Shown: positions 17,764 through 26,237 of the stretch, piece by piece
Layout of the letters: each line of letters begins with the position of its first letter
Position numbering within the stretch: the stretch's first letter is position 1
NCBI GenBank assembly: GCA_024233455.1
Contig: JACKPP010000001.1
Coordinates: forward strand, 372,001 to 436,000
Direction of reading: 5' to 3'
Source of the DNA: Chlamydiales bacterium
GTDB taxonomy: Bacteria > Chlamydiota > Chlamydiia > Chlamydiales > JACKPQ01
Length of the DNA: 64,000 nucleotides
Made by a program: the position numbers and the translations under genes
The notes under the pieces: generated by a model
Seen by the model: the letters and a program-made list of their open reading frames with translations, nothing else
Database searches by the model: none
Told to the model about the DNA's origin: nothing

Positions 17764-17846
17764 GCCGATGTGGCGGAATGGTAGACGCGGCAGATTCAAA
17801 ATCTGCTCTGGGCAACTAGGTGCTGGTTCGAGTCCAGTCATCGGTA
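17764..17846 (+). tRNA. tRNA-Leu(CAA)
   Basis: An 83-nt class II tRNA with acceptor GCCGATG/CATCGGT, an anticodon stem GCAGA/TCTGC around the loop TTCAAAA (anticodon CAA), a variable arm and GGTTCGAGTCC in the T arm. CCA is not encoded. Its first base follows the TGA of the upstream gene with no gap. Confidence 0.93.
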
Positions 17847-17913
17847 TTCGAGTGAAGTTTAATTGAGTGCCTGTTTTTTTCTAAGAATTCAAGATGCGCT
17901 GCAAACCCTTTCT

Positions 17914-19413
17914 CTAGGTTGAAGCATTAGCTCTAGCAGCGTTTCTCTCAAGAGCATCGGATATCTGCTGTCGAATATCATCTCTGATAACCCCATTCGT
18001 AAGATCTAATTTTATGAGCGTTGTGTTATCTTTCAAGGCATCCACTAGAAGCTTGGCAACTGTATCACCTATCTGGGTAAGGGTAAGATCGAGAGTGCTT
18101 AGCTTTCTGTTATCTTTTAAGGCACCCACTATTGCATGGGCACTGCTAAGGTTGATACGGGTATTAACAAGACGGAGCGTTGTTAGCGTTCTATTTCCTC
18201 TTAGAGCATCCGCTATTGCCAGGGCAGCTGTATCAGTGATCTCAACATTTGAAAAAGCGAATGTTGTTAGCGTTTTGTTTTCTTTTAGAGCCCCCGCTAA
18301 AGCCTTCATACCTTCATCGGCGATACTGTCACATGCAAGACAGAGCTCCTTAAGTGTTTGGTTTTCTTCTAGAGCCTCCGCTACGGCCTGAGCACCTACA
18401 TCGCCGATATTGTTAGGTTTAAGCACGAGCGTTGTTAGCGTCCTATTTCTTTTTAGAGCCTCCGCTATTACTTGGGCGCCTTCAGCGCCGATATTGCCAC
18501 ATGCAATCTTGAGCGTTGTTAGCGTTTTGTTTTCTTGTAGGATCTCCGCTATAGACTGGACACCTCCAACGCCGATACTGCTACCTCCAATCTCGAGCGT
18601 TTCTAGCGTTTTGTTTTCTTTTAGAACATCCGCTATAACCTGGATACCTTCAGCGCCGATACTGTGACATGCAAAACAGAGCTCCTTGAGTGTTTGGTTC
18701 TCTTTTAGAGCCTCCGCTATGGCCTGAGCACCTTCATTGCCGATTTTGTTATGTCTAAGAGAGAGCGTTATTAGCGTTCCATTTCTTTTTAGAGCCCCCG
18801 CTATTGCCTGAGCACCCTCATCGCCGATTTTGGTGCTCAAAAGCTCGAGTGTTGCTAGCGTTGTATTTTTTTCCAAAGCATTTGCTAGGGCCATTGCATC
18901 CTCAGGGCCAATATTGCTATCGCAGAGCTCGAGACATGTGATTGTCTTGTTTTCATTTAGAATGCCCACAATACCCTTGACAGCCTCGGCACCTTCATCG
19001 CCGATACCATAAGCACTAAAAACAAGCTTTTCTAGCTTTGTGTTTCTTTTTAATGCCTCCATCAGAGCTCGTGTATCTGCATTTTCAAGCTGGAGGCTGT
19101 CCAAATATAATAACGTTAAAGTCGGGTCGTTACTGCGAATTCTTGCAAGAGTCTTGTCAAACTCGGTCGGTGATTTGTTTGCTGGCTTGTCAATCTTGGT
19201 TGGTGGTTCGCTTGCTGGCCCTGAAGGCTGCATAAATTGCTTATAAAGACCTACACCAGCTCTGGCGGTTAGAGCAAGAACTCCAACAATACTAACACCT
19301 ACGGCCAAAGTAGCCCAAGGGTGACGACGTACCAAGGCTACGACTTTTTGAGTAACAGGCCATTGTATTGTGGGTAGGCAAGCCTGCGCTGCGGAATTTA
19401 CAATTTTGATCAT
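17914..19413 (-). CDS. Membrane-anchored leucine-rich-repeat protein, paralogue 1
   Basis: A 499-residue member of a five-gene tandem family. ATG 19413 is used because the MIKIVNSAAQACLPTIQW start is shared by all five and follows an SD-like GGTGT; the longer frame adds a variable leader. Residues about 26-60 hold a basic stretch (RRHPW) and one transmembrane helix (LAVGVSIVGVLALTA). A short linker (EPPTKIDKPANKSPTEFD) follows. From about residue 95 to the end there are roughly 13 RNI-type repeats of 28 residues with core IGDEGAQAIAEALKENKTL. LRRs of this type bind proteins and are common in secreted effectors. This paralogue has the most diverged repeats of the five. Confidence 0.88.
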   Translation of the reverse strand: MIKIVNSAAQACLPTIQWPVTQKVVALVRRHPWATLAVGVSIVGVLALTARAGVGLYKQFMQPSGPASEPPTKIDKPANKSPTEFDKTLARIRSNDPTLTLLYLDSLQLENADTRALMEALKRNTKLEKLVFSAYGIGDEGAEAVKGIVGILNENKTITCLELCDSNIGPEDAMALANALEKNTTLATLELLSTKIGDEGAQAIAGALKRNGTLITLSLRHNKIGNEGAQAIAEALKENQTLKELCFACHSIGAEGIQVIADVLKENKTLETLEIGGSSIGVGGVQSIAEILQENKTLTTLKIACGNIGAEGAQVIAEALKRNRTLTTLVLKPNNIGDVGAQAVAEALEENQTLKELCLACDSIADEGMKALAGALKENKTLTTFAFSNVEITDTAALAIADALRGNRTLTTLRLVNTRINLSSAHAIVGALKDNRKLSTLDLTLTQIGDTVAKLLVDALKDNTTLIKLDLTNGVIRDDIRQQISDALERNAARANAST

Positions 19414-19469
19414 AGCGACACCGTTAGTATAAATTTGTATAAATACTATATGATATGGCATAAAAAATC

Positions 19470-19563
19470 AATACGAATAAATTATTTAATATTTACTAAT
19501 ATTGCAAACTACTATTAACAGAGTTATTAAAAATAGGCAGGAATGTTAGCGTTCTATTTCCTC
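19470..19563 (-). repeat. Duplicated intergenic block with LRR coding remnant
   Basis: The spacer between paralogues 1 and 2 is nearly repeated at 23560-23655 and, in diverged form, at 21990-22092. Next to the stop of paralogue 2, the minus strand reads in another frame D-A-L-R-G-N-R-T-L-T, a typical LRR core that is no longer translated. The duplicated spacers mark the unit that was copied during expansion. Confidence 0.7.
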
Positions 19564-20949
19564 TTAGAGCATCCCCTTGTCGACAGAATACCGTCCACTA
19601 CCATAGTAGAAAGATTTGAGTGTCTCGTGTTCCTTTAAATCGCCCGCTAAAGCCCTGAGACCCTCAGCACTTATAGGGTTCCAACAAAGATCGAGAGATT
19701 CTAACTTTTTGTTTGATTCTTTTAATGCTTTAACTATAGCCTTGGCACCTACATCGCTGATACCGTTGGATTGGAGCCAAATCTCTTTAAGAGTCTCGTT
19801 TACTCTTAAAGCGTCCGCTAGAGCCTCAGCACCACCATCGCCGATAGCGTTTCCGGAAAGAGAGCATATTGTTAGGGTTTTGTTCTCTTTTAAAGCATCC
19901 GCTAGAGCCTTGGCACCCTCAACATCCATACCGTTACCACCAAGACTAAGCATGCTTAGCGCTGTGTCCTCTTTTAGCATGTCAGCTAGAGCCTCGACAC
20001 CTTCACGGCAGATGCGGTTTTGATGAAGATGGAGATATCTAAGCGTTTTATTGCCTCCTAACGCGATTGCTATAGCCTGGGCACCTTCATTGCCGATAGC
20101 GTTACCTCCAACATCGAGCGATTCTAGCGTTGTGTTTTCCTCTAAAGCGCTCGCTAGAGCCTGGGCACCTGCAGCATTGATATTGTTCCGTCCAAGAATG
20201 AGCGATTCTAGCGTTGTGTTTTCCTCTAAAGCACTCGCTAGAGCCTGGGCACCTTCATCGCCGATACTGTTATTATCAAGATAGAGAATTCGTATCGTTG
20301 TGTTTCCTTTTAAAGCTCCCGCTAGATTTTGGATGTCTGTCCCTTCGAGCCAACGGTCGTTCAGATTCAGCGAGGTTAAAATCGGGTCATTTCTTCGAAG
20401 TCTTGCAAGAGTTTCTTCAAATTCTTTCCGTGATGCATTTGCTGACCCGGCAGGAGTTTCATCAATCTCGATCGGTGATTCGGTTGCTGGCTGCTCGGCA
20501 GGAGTTTCGTCAATCTCGGTCAGTGGTTCGTTTGCTGGCTCGACAGGAGTTTCGTCAATCTCGGTCAGTGGTTCGTTTGCTGGCTCGACAGGAGTTTCGT
20601 CAATCTCGGTCGGTGGTTCGTTCGCTGGCTTGACAGGAGTTTCGTCAATCTCGGTCGGTGGTTCGTTCGCTGGCTTGACAGGAGTTTCGTCAATCTCGGT
20701 CGGTGGTTCGTTCGCTGGCTCGACAGGAGTTTCGTCAATCTCGGTCGTCGGCTCTGAAGATTGCTTAAATAGCTTATTAGCACCTAGAAAAACAGCTCCA
20801 GCGGCTAGAGCAAGAACTCCAACAATACTAACACCTACAGCCAAAGTAGCCCAAGGGTGACGACGTACCAAGGCTACGACTTTTTGAGTAACAGGCCATT
20901 GTATTGTGGGTAGGCAAGCCTGCGCTGCGGAATTTGCAATTTTGATCAT
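19564..20949 (-). CDS. Membrane-anchored LRR protein, paralogue 2, with Pro/Glu repeat linker
   Basis: 461 residues. The N-terminal 48 residues are almost identical to the other paralogues, with the same transmembrane helix. Between anchor and LRRs is a tandem linker of about six 15-residue units (NEPPTEIDETPVKPA type, 45-bp DNA unit, about 20460-20745). About nine 28-residue RNI-type LRRs follow. The C-terminus (HETLKSFYYGSGRYSVDKGML) ends just where an out-of-frame LRR fragment begins, so the gene end appears to be a recombination scar. AAGGGTG precedes ATG 20949. Confidence 0.88.
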   Translation of the reverse strand: MIKIANSAAQACLPTIQWPVTQKVVALVRRHPWATLAVGVSIVGVLALAAGAVFLGANKLFKQSSEPTTEIDETPVEPANEPPTEIDETPVKPANEPPTEIDETPVKPANEPPTEIDETPVEPANEPLTEIDETPVEPANEPLTEIDETPAEQPATESPIEIDETPAGSANASRKEFEETLARLRRNDPILTSLNLNDRWLEGTDIQNLAGALKGNTTIRILYLDNNSIGDEGAQALASALEENTTLESLILGRNNINAAGAQALASALEENTTLESLDVGGNAIGNEGAQAIAIALGGNKTLRYLHLHQNRICREGVEALADMLKEDTALSMLSLGGNGMDVEGAKALADALKENKTLTICSLSGNAIGDGGAEALADALRVNETLKEIWLQSNGISDVGAKAIVKALKESNKKLESLDLCWNPISAEGLRALAGDLKEHETLKSFYYGSGRYSVDKGML

Positions 20950-21009
20950 AGCGACACCCTTGGTATAAATCCGTACAGATACTACACTATATCTAGAAAA
21001 AAATCAATA

Positions 21010-21942
21010 CTAACTTGATTTAGTATTTACTCCGTTATGTATCTGCTGGTGAATATGAATGCTCATAGGGTTCGGAAAAACAAACAGGAGTTTGAACGTT
21101 TCGCTTTTTGTTAGAGCATCCAATAAAGCTTCGCCGCCTTCATCGCCAATACAATTTTGATGAAGATAGAGGTCTGTGAGCGTTGTGTTTTCTTTTAGAG
21201 CCTCCGCTATAGCCTTGGCACCTTCATCGCCAATACAATTTTTATGAAGATAGAGGGTTGTGAGCGTTGTGTTTTCTTTTAGAGCTTTCGCTATAGCCTT
21301 GGCACCTTCATCGCCGATACTGTTATTATCAAGCTCGAGAAATTGTATCGTTGTGTTTTCTTTTAGAACCTGCGCTACTGCCTGGGCGTCTGCATCGTTA
21401 AGATTACGTCCTTTCAAATCCAACAATATTGAATCTGAGTCATTGCTACGAAGTCTTGCAAGAGTCTTATCAATCTCGGTCGGTGGTTTGTTCGCTGGCT
21501 CGACAGGAGTTTCGTCAATCTCGGTCGGTGGTTTGTTCGCTGGCTCGACAGGAGTTTCGTCAAGCTCGGTCGGTGGTTTGTTCGCTGGCTCGTCAGGAGT
21601 TTCGTCAATCTCGGTCGGTGGTTTGTTCGCTGACTCGACAGGAGTTCCGTCAAGCTCGGTCGGTGGTTCGTTCGCTGGCTCGACAGGAGTTTCGTCAATC
21701 TCGCTCGCTGGTTCGGCAGGAGTTTCGTCAATCTCGGTCGTCGGCTCTGAAGACTGCTTAAATAGCTTATTAGCACCTAGAAAAACAGCTCCGGCGGTTA
21801 GAGCAAGAACTCCAACAATACTAACACCTACGGCCAAAGTAGCCCAAGGGTGACGACGTACCAAGGCTACGACTTTTTGAGTAACAGGCCATTGTATTGT
21901 GGGTAGGCAAGCCTGCGCTGCGGAATTTACAATTTTGATCAT
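21010..21942 (-). CDS. Membrane-anchored LRR protein, paralogue 3, short form with long linker
   Basis: 310 residues, the shortest paralogue. It has the shared N-terminal anchor, then about seven linker units of the EIDETPVEPANKPPT type (45-bp DNA unit, about 21470-21735), then only three to four LRRs (LTTLYLHKNCIGDEGAKAIA and similar). The C-terminus (PNPMSIHIHQQIHNGVN) differs from the others. The ratio of linker to LRR is reversed compared with paralogues 4 and 5, which lack the linker array. This suggests the domain lengths evolve freely by in-frame repeat gain and loss. Confidence 0.87.
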   Translation of the reverse strand: MIKIVNSAAQACLPTIQWPVTQKVVALVRRHPWATLAVGVSIVGVLALTAGAVFLGANKLFKQSSEPTTEIDETPAEPASEIDETPVEPANEPPTELDGTPVESANKPPTEIDETPDEPANKPPTELDETPVEPANKPPTEIDETPVEPANKPPTEIDKTLARLRSNDSDSILLDLKGRNLNDADAQAVAQVLKENTTIQFLELDNNSIGDEGAKAIAKALKENTTLTTLYLHKNCIGDEGAKAIAEALKENTTLTDLYLHQNCIGDEGGEALLDALTKSETFKLLFVFPNPMSIHIHQQIHNGVNTKSS

Positions 21943-22092
21943 AGCAACACCCTTGGTATAAATTTATACAAATACTATATGATATGGCATAAAAAATCAA
22001 TACGAATAAATTATTTAATATCTACTGCAATCACAAACTACTATTAAAAGAGTTATTAAAAATAGGCAGGAATGTTAGCGTTCTGTTTTCTG

Positions 22093-23505
22093 TTAATAAA
22101 TCCCCTTGAGGAGAGAATGCCGTCCATTATTACAGTAGAAAGATTTGAGTGTCTCGTGTTCTTTTAAATCACCCGCTAAAGACCTGCCAACCTCAGCACT
22201 TATAGGGTTCCTGTCAAGATTGAGACATTCTAACTTTTTGTTTGATCCTTTTAATGCTTTAACTATAGCCTTGGCACCTACATCGGTTATACCGTTGGAT
22301 TGGAGCCGAATCTCTTTTAGAGTCTGGTTTACTCTTAAAGCGTCCGCTATAGCCTTGGCACCACCATCGCCGATACTGTTATCTTCAAGATCGAGATGTG
22401 TGAGCGTTGTGTTTCCTTTTAGAGCCTCCGCTAGAGCCTCAGCACCACCATCGCCGATAGCGTTTCCGGAAAGAGAGCACATTGTTAGGGTTTTGTTCTC
22501 TTTTAAAGCATCCGCTAGAGCCTTGGCACCCTCAACATCCATACCGTTACCATCAAGACTAAGCATGCTTAGCGCTGTGTCCCCTTTTAGCATTTTAGCT
22601 AGAGCCTCGGCACCTTCACGGCAGATGCAGTTTCTATCAAGATGGAGATATCTAAGCGTTTTATTGCCTCCTAAAGCGATTGCTATAGCCTTAGCACCAT
22701 CATTGCCGATAGCGTTACCTCCAACATTGAATCTTATTAGCGTTGTGTTTCCCTCTAAAGCATCCGCTAGAGCCCGGGCACCTTTATCGCCAATTGCATT
22801 ATTATTGAGCCAAAGATCTTTGAGTATCTTGTTTCTCTCTAAAACACCCGCTAGAGCCCAGGCACCTGCAGCATTGATATTGTTCCATCCAAGATCGAGC
22901 GATTCTAGCGTTGTGTTTTCCTCTAAAGCGCTCGCTAGAGCCTGGGCACCTGCAGCATTGATATTGTTCAGTCCAAGATTGAGCGATTCTAGCGTTGTGT
23001 TTTCCTCTAAAGCGCTCGCTAGAGCCTGGGCACCTTCATCGCCGATAGCGTTACCAAAGAGAACAAGCTCTTTGAGTGTCTTGTTTCTCTCTAAAACACC
23101 CGCTAGAGCCTGGACACCTGCAGCATTGATATTGTTCCATCCAAGATCGAGCGATTCTAGCGTTGTGTTTACCTCTAAAGCTCTCGCTAGATTTTGGATG
23201 TCTGTCCCTCCGAGCCGATAACAGTCCAGATCCAACGAAGTCAAAGATGGGTCGTTCTGGCAAAGTTTTGCAAGAGCCTCATCAAGGTTGAGCCGCCGTT
23301 TATTTGCTGGTTCATAATGCAACTTAAATAGCTTATAAAGACTTACACCAGCTCTGGCGGTTAGAGCAAGAACTCCAACAATACTAACACCTACGGCCAA
23401 AGTAGCCCAAGGGTGACGACGTACCAAGGCTACGACTTTTTGAGTAACAGGCCATTGTATTGTGGGTAGGCAAGCCTGCGCTGCAGAATTTGCAATTTTG
23501 ATCAT
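22093..23505 (-). CDS. Membrane-anchored LRR protein, paralogue 4
   Basis: 470 residues. It has the common anchor (MIKIANSAAQACLPTIQW, transmembrane helix about residues 30-50) and a very short linker (HYEPANKRRLNLDEALAK), then about 14 RNI-type LRRs. Several adjacent LRRs are near-identical at DNA level (22850-23200), for example the NTTLESLDLGWNNINAAGA type, indicating recent repeat duplication. Paralogue 5 shares the linker and most repeats, so the two are a recent duplication. The 3' end differs (HSLLKGIY). SD-like AAGGTGT lies before ATG 23505. Confidence 0.88.
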   Translation of the reverse strand: MIKIANSAAQACLPTIQWPVTQKVVALVRRHPWATLAVGVSIVGVLALTARAGVSLYKLFKLHYEPANKRRLNLDEALAKLCQNDPSLTSLDLDCYRLGGTDIQNLARALEVNTTLESLDLGWNNINAAGVQALAGVLERNKTLKELVLFGNAIGDEGAQALASALEENTTLESLNLGLNNINAAGAQALASALEENTTLESLDLGWNNINAAGAWALAGVLERNKILKDLWLNNNAIGDKGARALADALEGNTTLIRFNVGGNAIGNDGAKAIAIALGGNKTLRYLHLDRNCICREGAEALAKMLKGDTALSMLSLDGNGMDVEGAKALADALKENKTLTMCSLSGNAIGDGGAEALAEALKGNTTLTHLDLEDNSIGDGGAKAIADALRVNQTLKEIRLQSNGITDVGAKAIVKALKGSNKKLECLNLDRNPISAEVGRSLAGDLKEHETLKSFYCNNGRHSLLKGIY

Positions 23506-23655
23506 AGCGACACCTTCAGTATAAATTTGTACAAATACTACATGATATAGCATAAAAAATCAATACGAATAAATTATTTAATATCTACTGCAATCACAAA
23601 CTACTATTAAAAGAGTTATTAAAAATAGGCAGGAATGTTAGCGTTCTATTTCCTC

Positions 23656-24900
23656 TTAGAGCATCCCCTTGTCGACAGAATACCGTCCACTACCATAGTA
23701 GAAAGATTTGAGTGTCTCGTGCTCCATTAAATCGCTCGCTAAAGTCCTGCCAACCTCAGCATTGATATTGTTCCATCCAAGATCGAGCGATTCTAGCGTT
23801 GTGTTTTCATCTTTTAATGCTTGCACTACAGCCTTGGCACCTACATCGCCGATAGCGTTGGATGGGAGCAAAATCTCTTTAAGAGTCTCGTTTACTCTTA
23901 AAGCGTCCGCAAGAGCCTCGGCACCACCATCGCCGATAGCGTTTCCGGAAAGAGAGCACGTTGTTAGGGTTTTGTTCTCTTTTAAAGCATTCGCTAGAGC
24001 CTTGGCATCCTCAACATCCATACCGTTACCATCAAGACTAAGCATGCTTAGCGCTGTGTCCTCTTTTAGCATGTCAGCTAGAGCCTCGACACCTTCACGG
24101 CAGATGCGGTTTTGATGAAGATGGAGATATCTAAGCGTTTTATTGCCTCCTAACGCGATTGCTATATCCTTAGCACCAGCATTGCCGATAGCGTTACCTC
24201 CAACATTGAATCTTGTTAGCGTTGTGTTTCCCTCTAAAGCATCCGCTAGAGCCCGGGCACCTTTATCGCCAATTGCATTATTATTGAGCCAAAGCTCTTT
24301 GAGTGTCTTGTTTCTCTTTAAAACACCCGCTAGAGCCCGGGCACCTGCAGCATGGATATTGTTCCATCCAAGATCGAGCGATTCTAGCGTTGTGTTTCCC
24401 TCTAAAGCACTCGCTAGGACCTGGGCACCTTCATCGCCAATTGCATTATTATTGAGCCAAAGCTCTTTGAGTGTCTTGTTTCTCTCTAAAACACCCGCTA
24501 GAGCCTGGGCACCTGCAGCATTGATATTGTTCCGTCGAAGATTGAGCGATTCTAGCGTTGTGTTTACCTCTAAAGCTCTCGCTAGATTTTGGATGTCTGT
24601 CCCTCCGAGCCGATAACAGGCCAGATCCAACGAAGTAAAAGATGGGTCGTTCTGGCGAAGTTTTTCAAGAGTCTCATCAAGTTTGAGCCGCCGTTTATTT
24701 GCTGGTTCATAATGCAACTTAAATAGCTTATAAAGACCTACACCAGCTCCAGCGGCTAGAGCAAGAACTCCAACAATACTAACACCTACGGCCAAAGTAG
24801 CCCAAGGGTGACGACGTACCAAGGCTACGACTTTTTGAGTAACAGGCCATTGTATTGTGGGTAGGCAAGCCTGCGCTGCGGAATTTGCAATTTTGATCAT
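23656..24900 (-). CDS. Membrane-anchored LRR protein, paralogue 5
   Basis: 414 residues, first in the direction of transcription. It has the common anchor, the short linker HYEPANKRRLKLDETLEKL and about 12 LRRs. Its C-terminal residues are identical to those of paralogue 2 (GSGRYSVDKGML), while most of its LRRs match paralogue 4, so it is a mosaic. AAAGGTGT precedes ATG 24900. About 100 bases upstream (AT-rich, with TTGATT and TATAGT-like elements in most copies) are closely shared between paralogues, so expression is probably coordinated. Confidence 0.88.
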   Translation of the reverse strand: MIKIANSAAQACLPTIQWPVTQKVVALVRRHPWATLAVGVSIVGVLALAAGAGVGLYKLFKLHYEPANKRRLKLDETLEKLRQNDPSFTSLDLACYRLGGTDIQNLARALEVNTTLESLNLRRNNINAAGAQALAGVLERNKTLKELWLNNNAIGDEGAQVLASALEGNTTLESLDLGWNNIHAAGARALAGVLKRNKTLKELWLNNNAIGDKGARALADALEGNTTLTRFNVGGNAIGNAGAKDIAIALGGNKTLRYLHLHQNRICREGVEALADMLKEDTALSMLSLDGNGMDVEDAKALANALKENKTLTTCSLSGNAIGDGGAEALADALRVNETLKEILLPSNAIGDVGAKAVVQALKDENTTLESLDLGWNNINAEVGRTLASDLMEHETLKSFYYGSGRYSVDKGML

Positions 24901-25080
24901 AGCAACACCTTTAGTATAAATTTGTACAAATACTATATGATATGGCATAAAAAATAAATACGAATAAATTATTTAATATTTACTAAAATTGCAAAGTGCT
25001 AAAGCAGCGGGATTTGGATTGTGGATGCAGTTTGACATCCGTCGTGAGGGGGACATGCCCACTTGGGCAGGACCCCGAGC

Positions 25081-25152
25081 AAGGATTCAAAATGCGCCGC
25101 AAGACAATCCCGCAATAAGGATTCAAAATGCGCCGCAAGTCAATCCCGCAAT
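25081..25152 (+). repeat. Two tandem copies of a 36-bp repeat
   Basis: Units at 25081-25116 and 25117-25152 begin AAGGATTCAAAATGCGCCGC and differ at one base. A related sequence (ATTCAAGATGCGCTGCAA) lies at about 17887, at the opposite edge of the LRR cluster. No reading frame of interest is seen. Confidence 0.75.
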
Positions 25153-25188
25153 AAAAAAGGGCCTTGTTTTTGGTAAAAAACAAGGCCC
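25153..25188 (-). terminator. Terminator of the YkuD-like gene
   Basis: An inverted repeat GGGCCTTGTTTTT/AAAAACAAGGCCC is followed on the minus strand by T6. It lies 27 bases after the stop of the minus-strand gene at 25215. Confidence 0.85.
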
Positions 25189-25214
25189 AATGTGCGCAAG
25201 GTTAGGAAATGTTA

Positions 25215-26120
25215 CTAAAAGTCTACTTCTCTACCAGGTAGCTGTGCTTCCTGAAATTCTCTTACGATTTGAATGTTCGTAGGACGAGAAGTCACGATCG
25301 AGAAAAGTTCTTCCATATCTTCAGTATGTAGACGGATGTTACCTTCTGTTGCATACTGACCGACGAAGTTACGTACTTCGGTTAGCTCGCCTGTGTCCGC
25401 ATCTACCACCCAAGGATTACCTTGAAGGGCGCAGTAGCGACCTTTGTCCCCGAAAGGAATATGACGTGTTCCGTAGAGCTGAACTAGCTCAATTACCCGA
25501 CCACCAACGTTTGAAATTACGCCAGGCTTATAGATACCGACCTTATTACTTAGTGGGTAGGTACCAAGTGGTGTTTCACAGCCCGATTCTGCTAGAGGAT
25601 CAAGTGCGCCTACGCCTACTTTGTAAATTTTAAGCAGGTAGCGCTCTTGCAAGTCCATATCACAGGCATAGAGATGTAGATAACGAGAAGATAGGTCTAC
25701 AACTAGATGAAACTCGATGTTTTTGTTAGCATCGATGACGTTAAAGCTATCTCCTTGGGAAACTTTGCCGTAAATTTCTTCTGATTGGCCATTATTTAAG
25801 CTGCGAGAAATGAATTGAGACGACGTGCGGTAGTAACGCGAATAGTCGTTAATCAATGCGCTGCGACCCTTAAGCCATGGCACGTGATGTGTGTAGGTTA
25901 CAGTTTCCATGAATGGAAGCTTTTTTACGCCTTTGGCGTAAAGGCGATTTGTGCGGTCGATTTGCATTTCTTTGGCCGCGTCCATTACGATAGAACATGT
26001 TTTATTACTGTTTGCTTCCTTGGCTACATGAGCCTGATTGGATTGGCTAAAAAAATAGCCAGCACCAACGCCTATTACTACTGCAGCTGCGGCAATAGTT
26101 AATACTTGCCAGTTTTTCAT
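25215..26120 (-). CDS. YkuD (L,D-transpeptidase) fold protein lacking catalytic residues
   Basis: A 301-residue protein with an N-terminal transmembrane/signal anchor (about residues 5-25) and, from about residue 135, a YkuD-like domain: FHLVVDLSSRYLHLYACD, then VGVGALDPLAESGCETPLGTYPL. L,D-transpeptidases cross-link peptidoglycan using a Cys in SHGCIRL and a His in an HGT motif. Here the first reads ATEGNIRL (Cys to Asn) and the second LYGT (His to Tyr). The fold is clear but catalysis by the usual mechanism is not possible, so a binding or scaffolding role is more likely. GGGGGAG precedes the ATG. It may occupy the place of C. trachomatis CT465. Confidence 0.75.
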   Translation of the reverse strand: MKNWQVLTIAAAAVVIGVGAGYFFSQSNQAHVAKEANSNKTCSIVMDAAKEMQIDRTNRLYAKGVKKLPFMETVTYTHHVPWLKGRSALINDYSRYYRTSSQFISRSLNNGQSEEIYGKVSQGDSFNVIDANKNIEFHLVVDLSSRYLHLYACDMDLQERYLLKIYKVGVGALDPLAESGCETPLGTYPLSNKVGIYKPGVISNVGGRVIELVQLYGTRHIPFGDKGRYCALQGNPWVVDADTGELTEVRNFVGQYATEGNIRLHTEDMEELFSIVTSRPTNIQIVREFQEAQLPGREVDF

Positions 26121-26237
26121 AATTAACTCCCCCTATTTATTGTATGTCTGTATTATTAATATAACTAATTTTACATTTTTAATAATAAAATATTTTTAAC
26201 TTCTAGAAATTTCTCATATCTAGTATCGTAAAAAGCT

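Noticed and set aside
20300..23221. Long plus-strand open frames opposite the LRR genes (for example 20300-20860, 21260-21853, 22145-23221)
   Set aside because: They are open only because the LRR and linker repeats have the same period; the minus-strand products have clear LRR motifs and shared starts.
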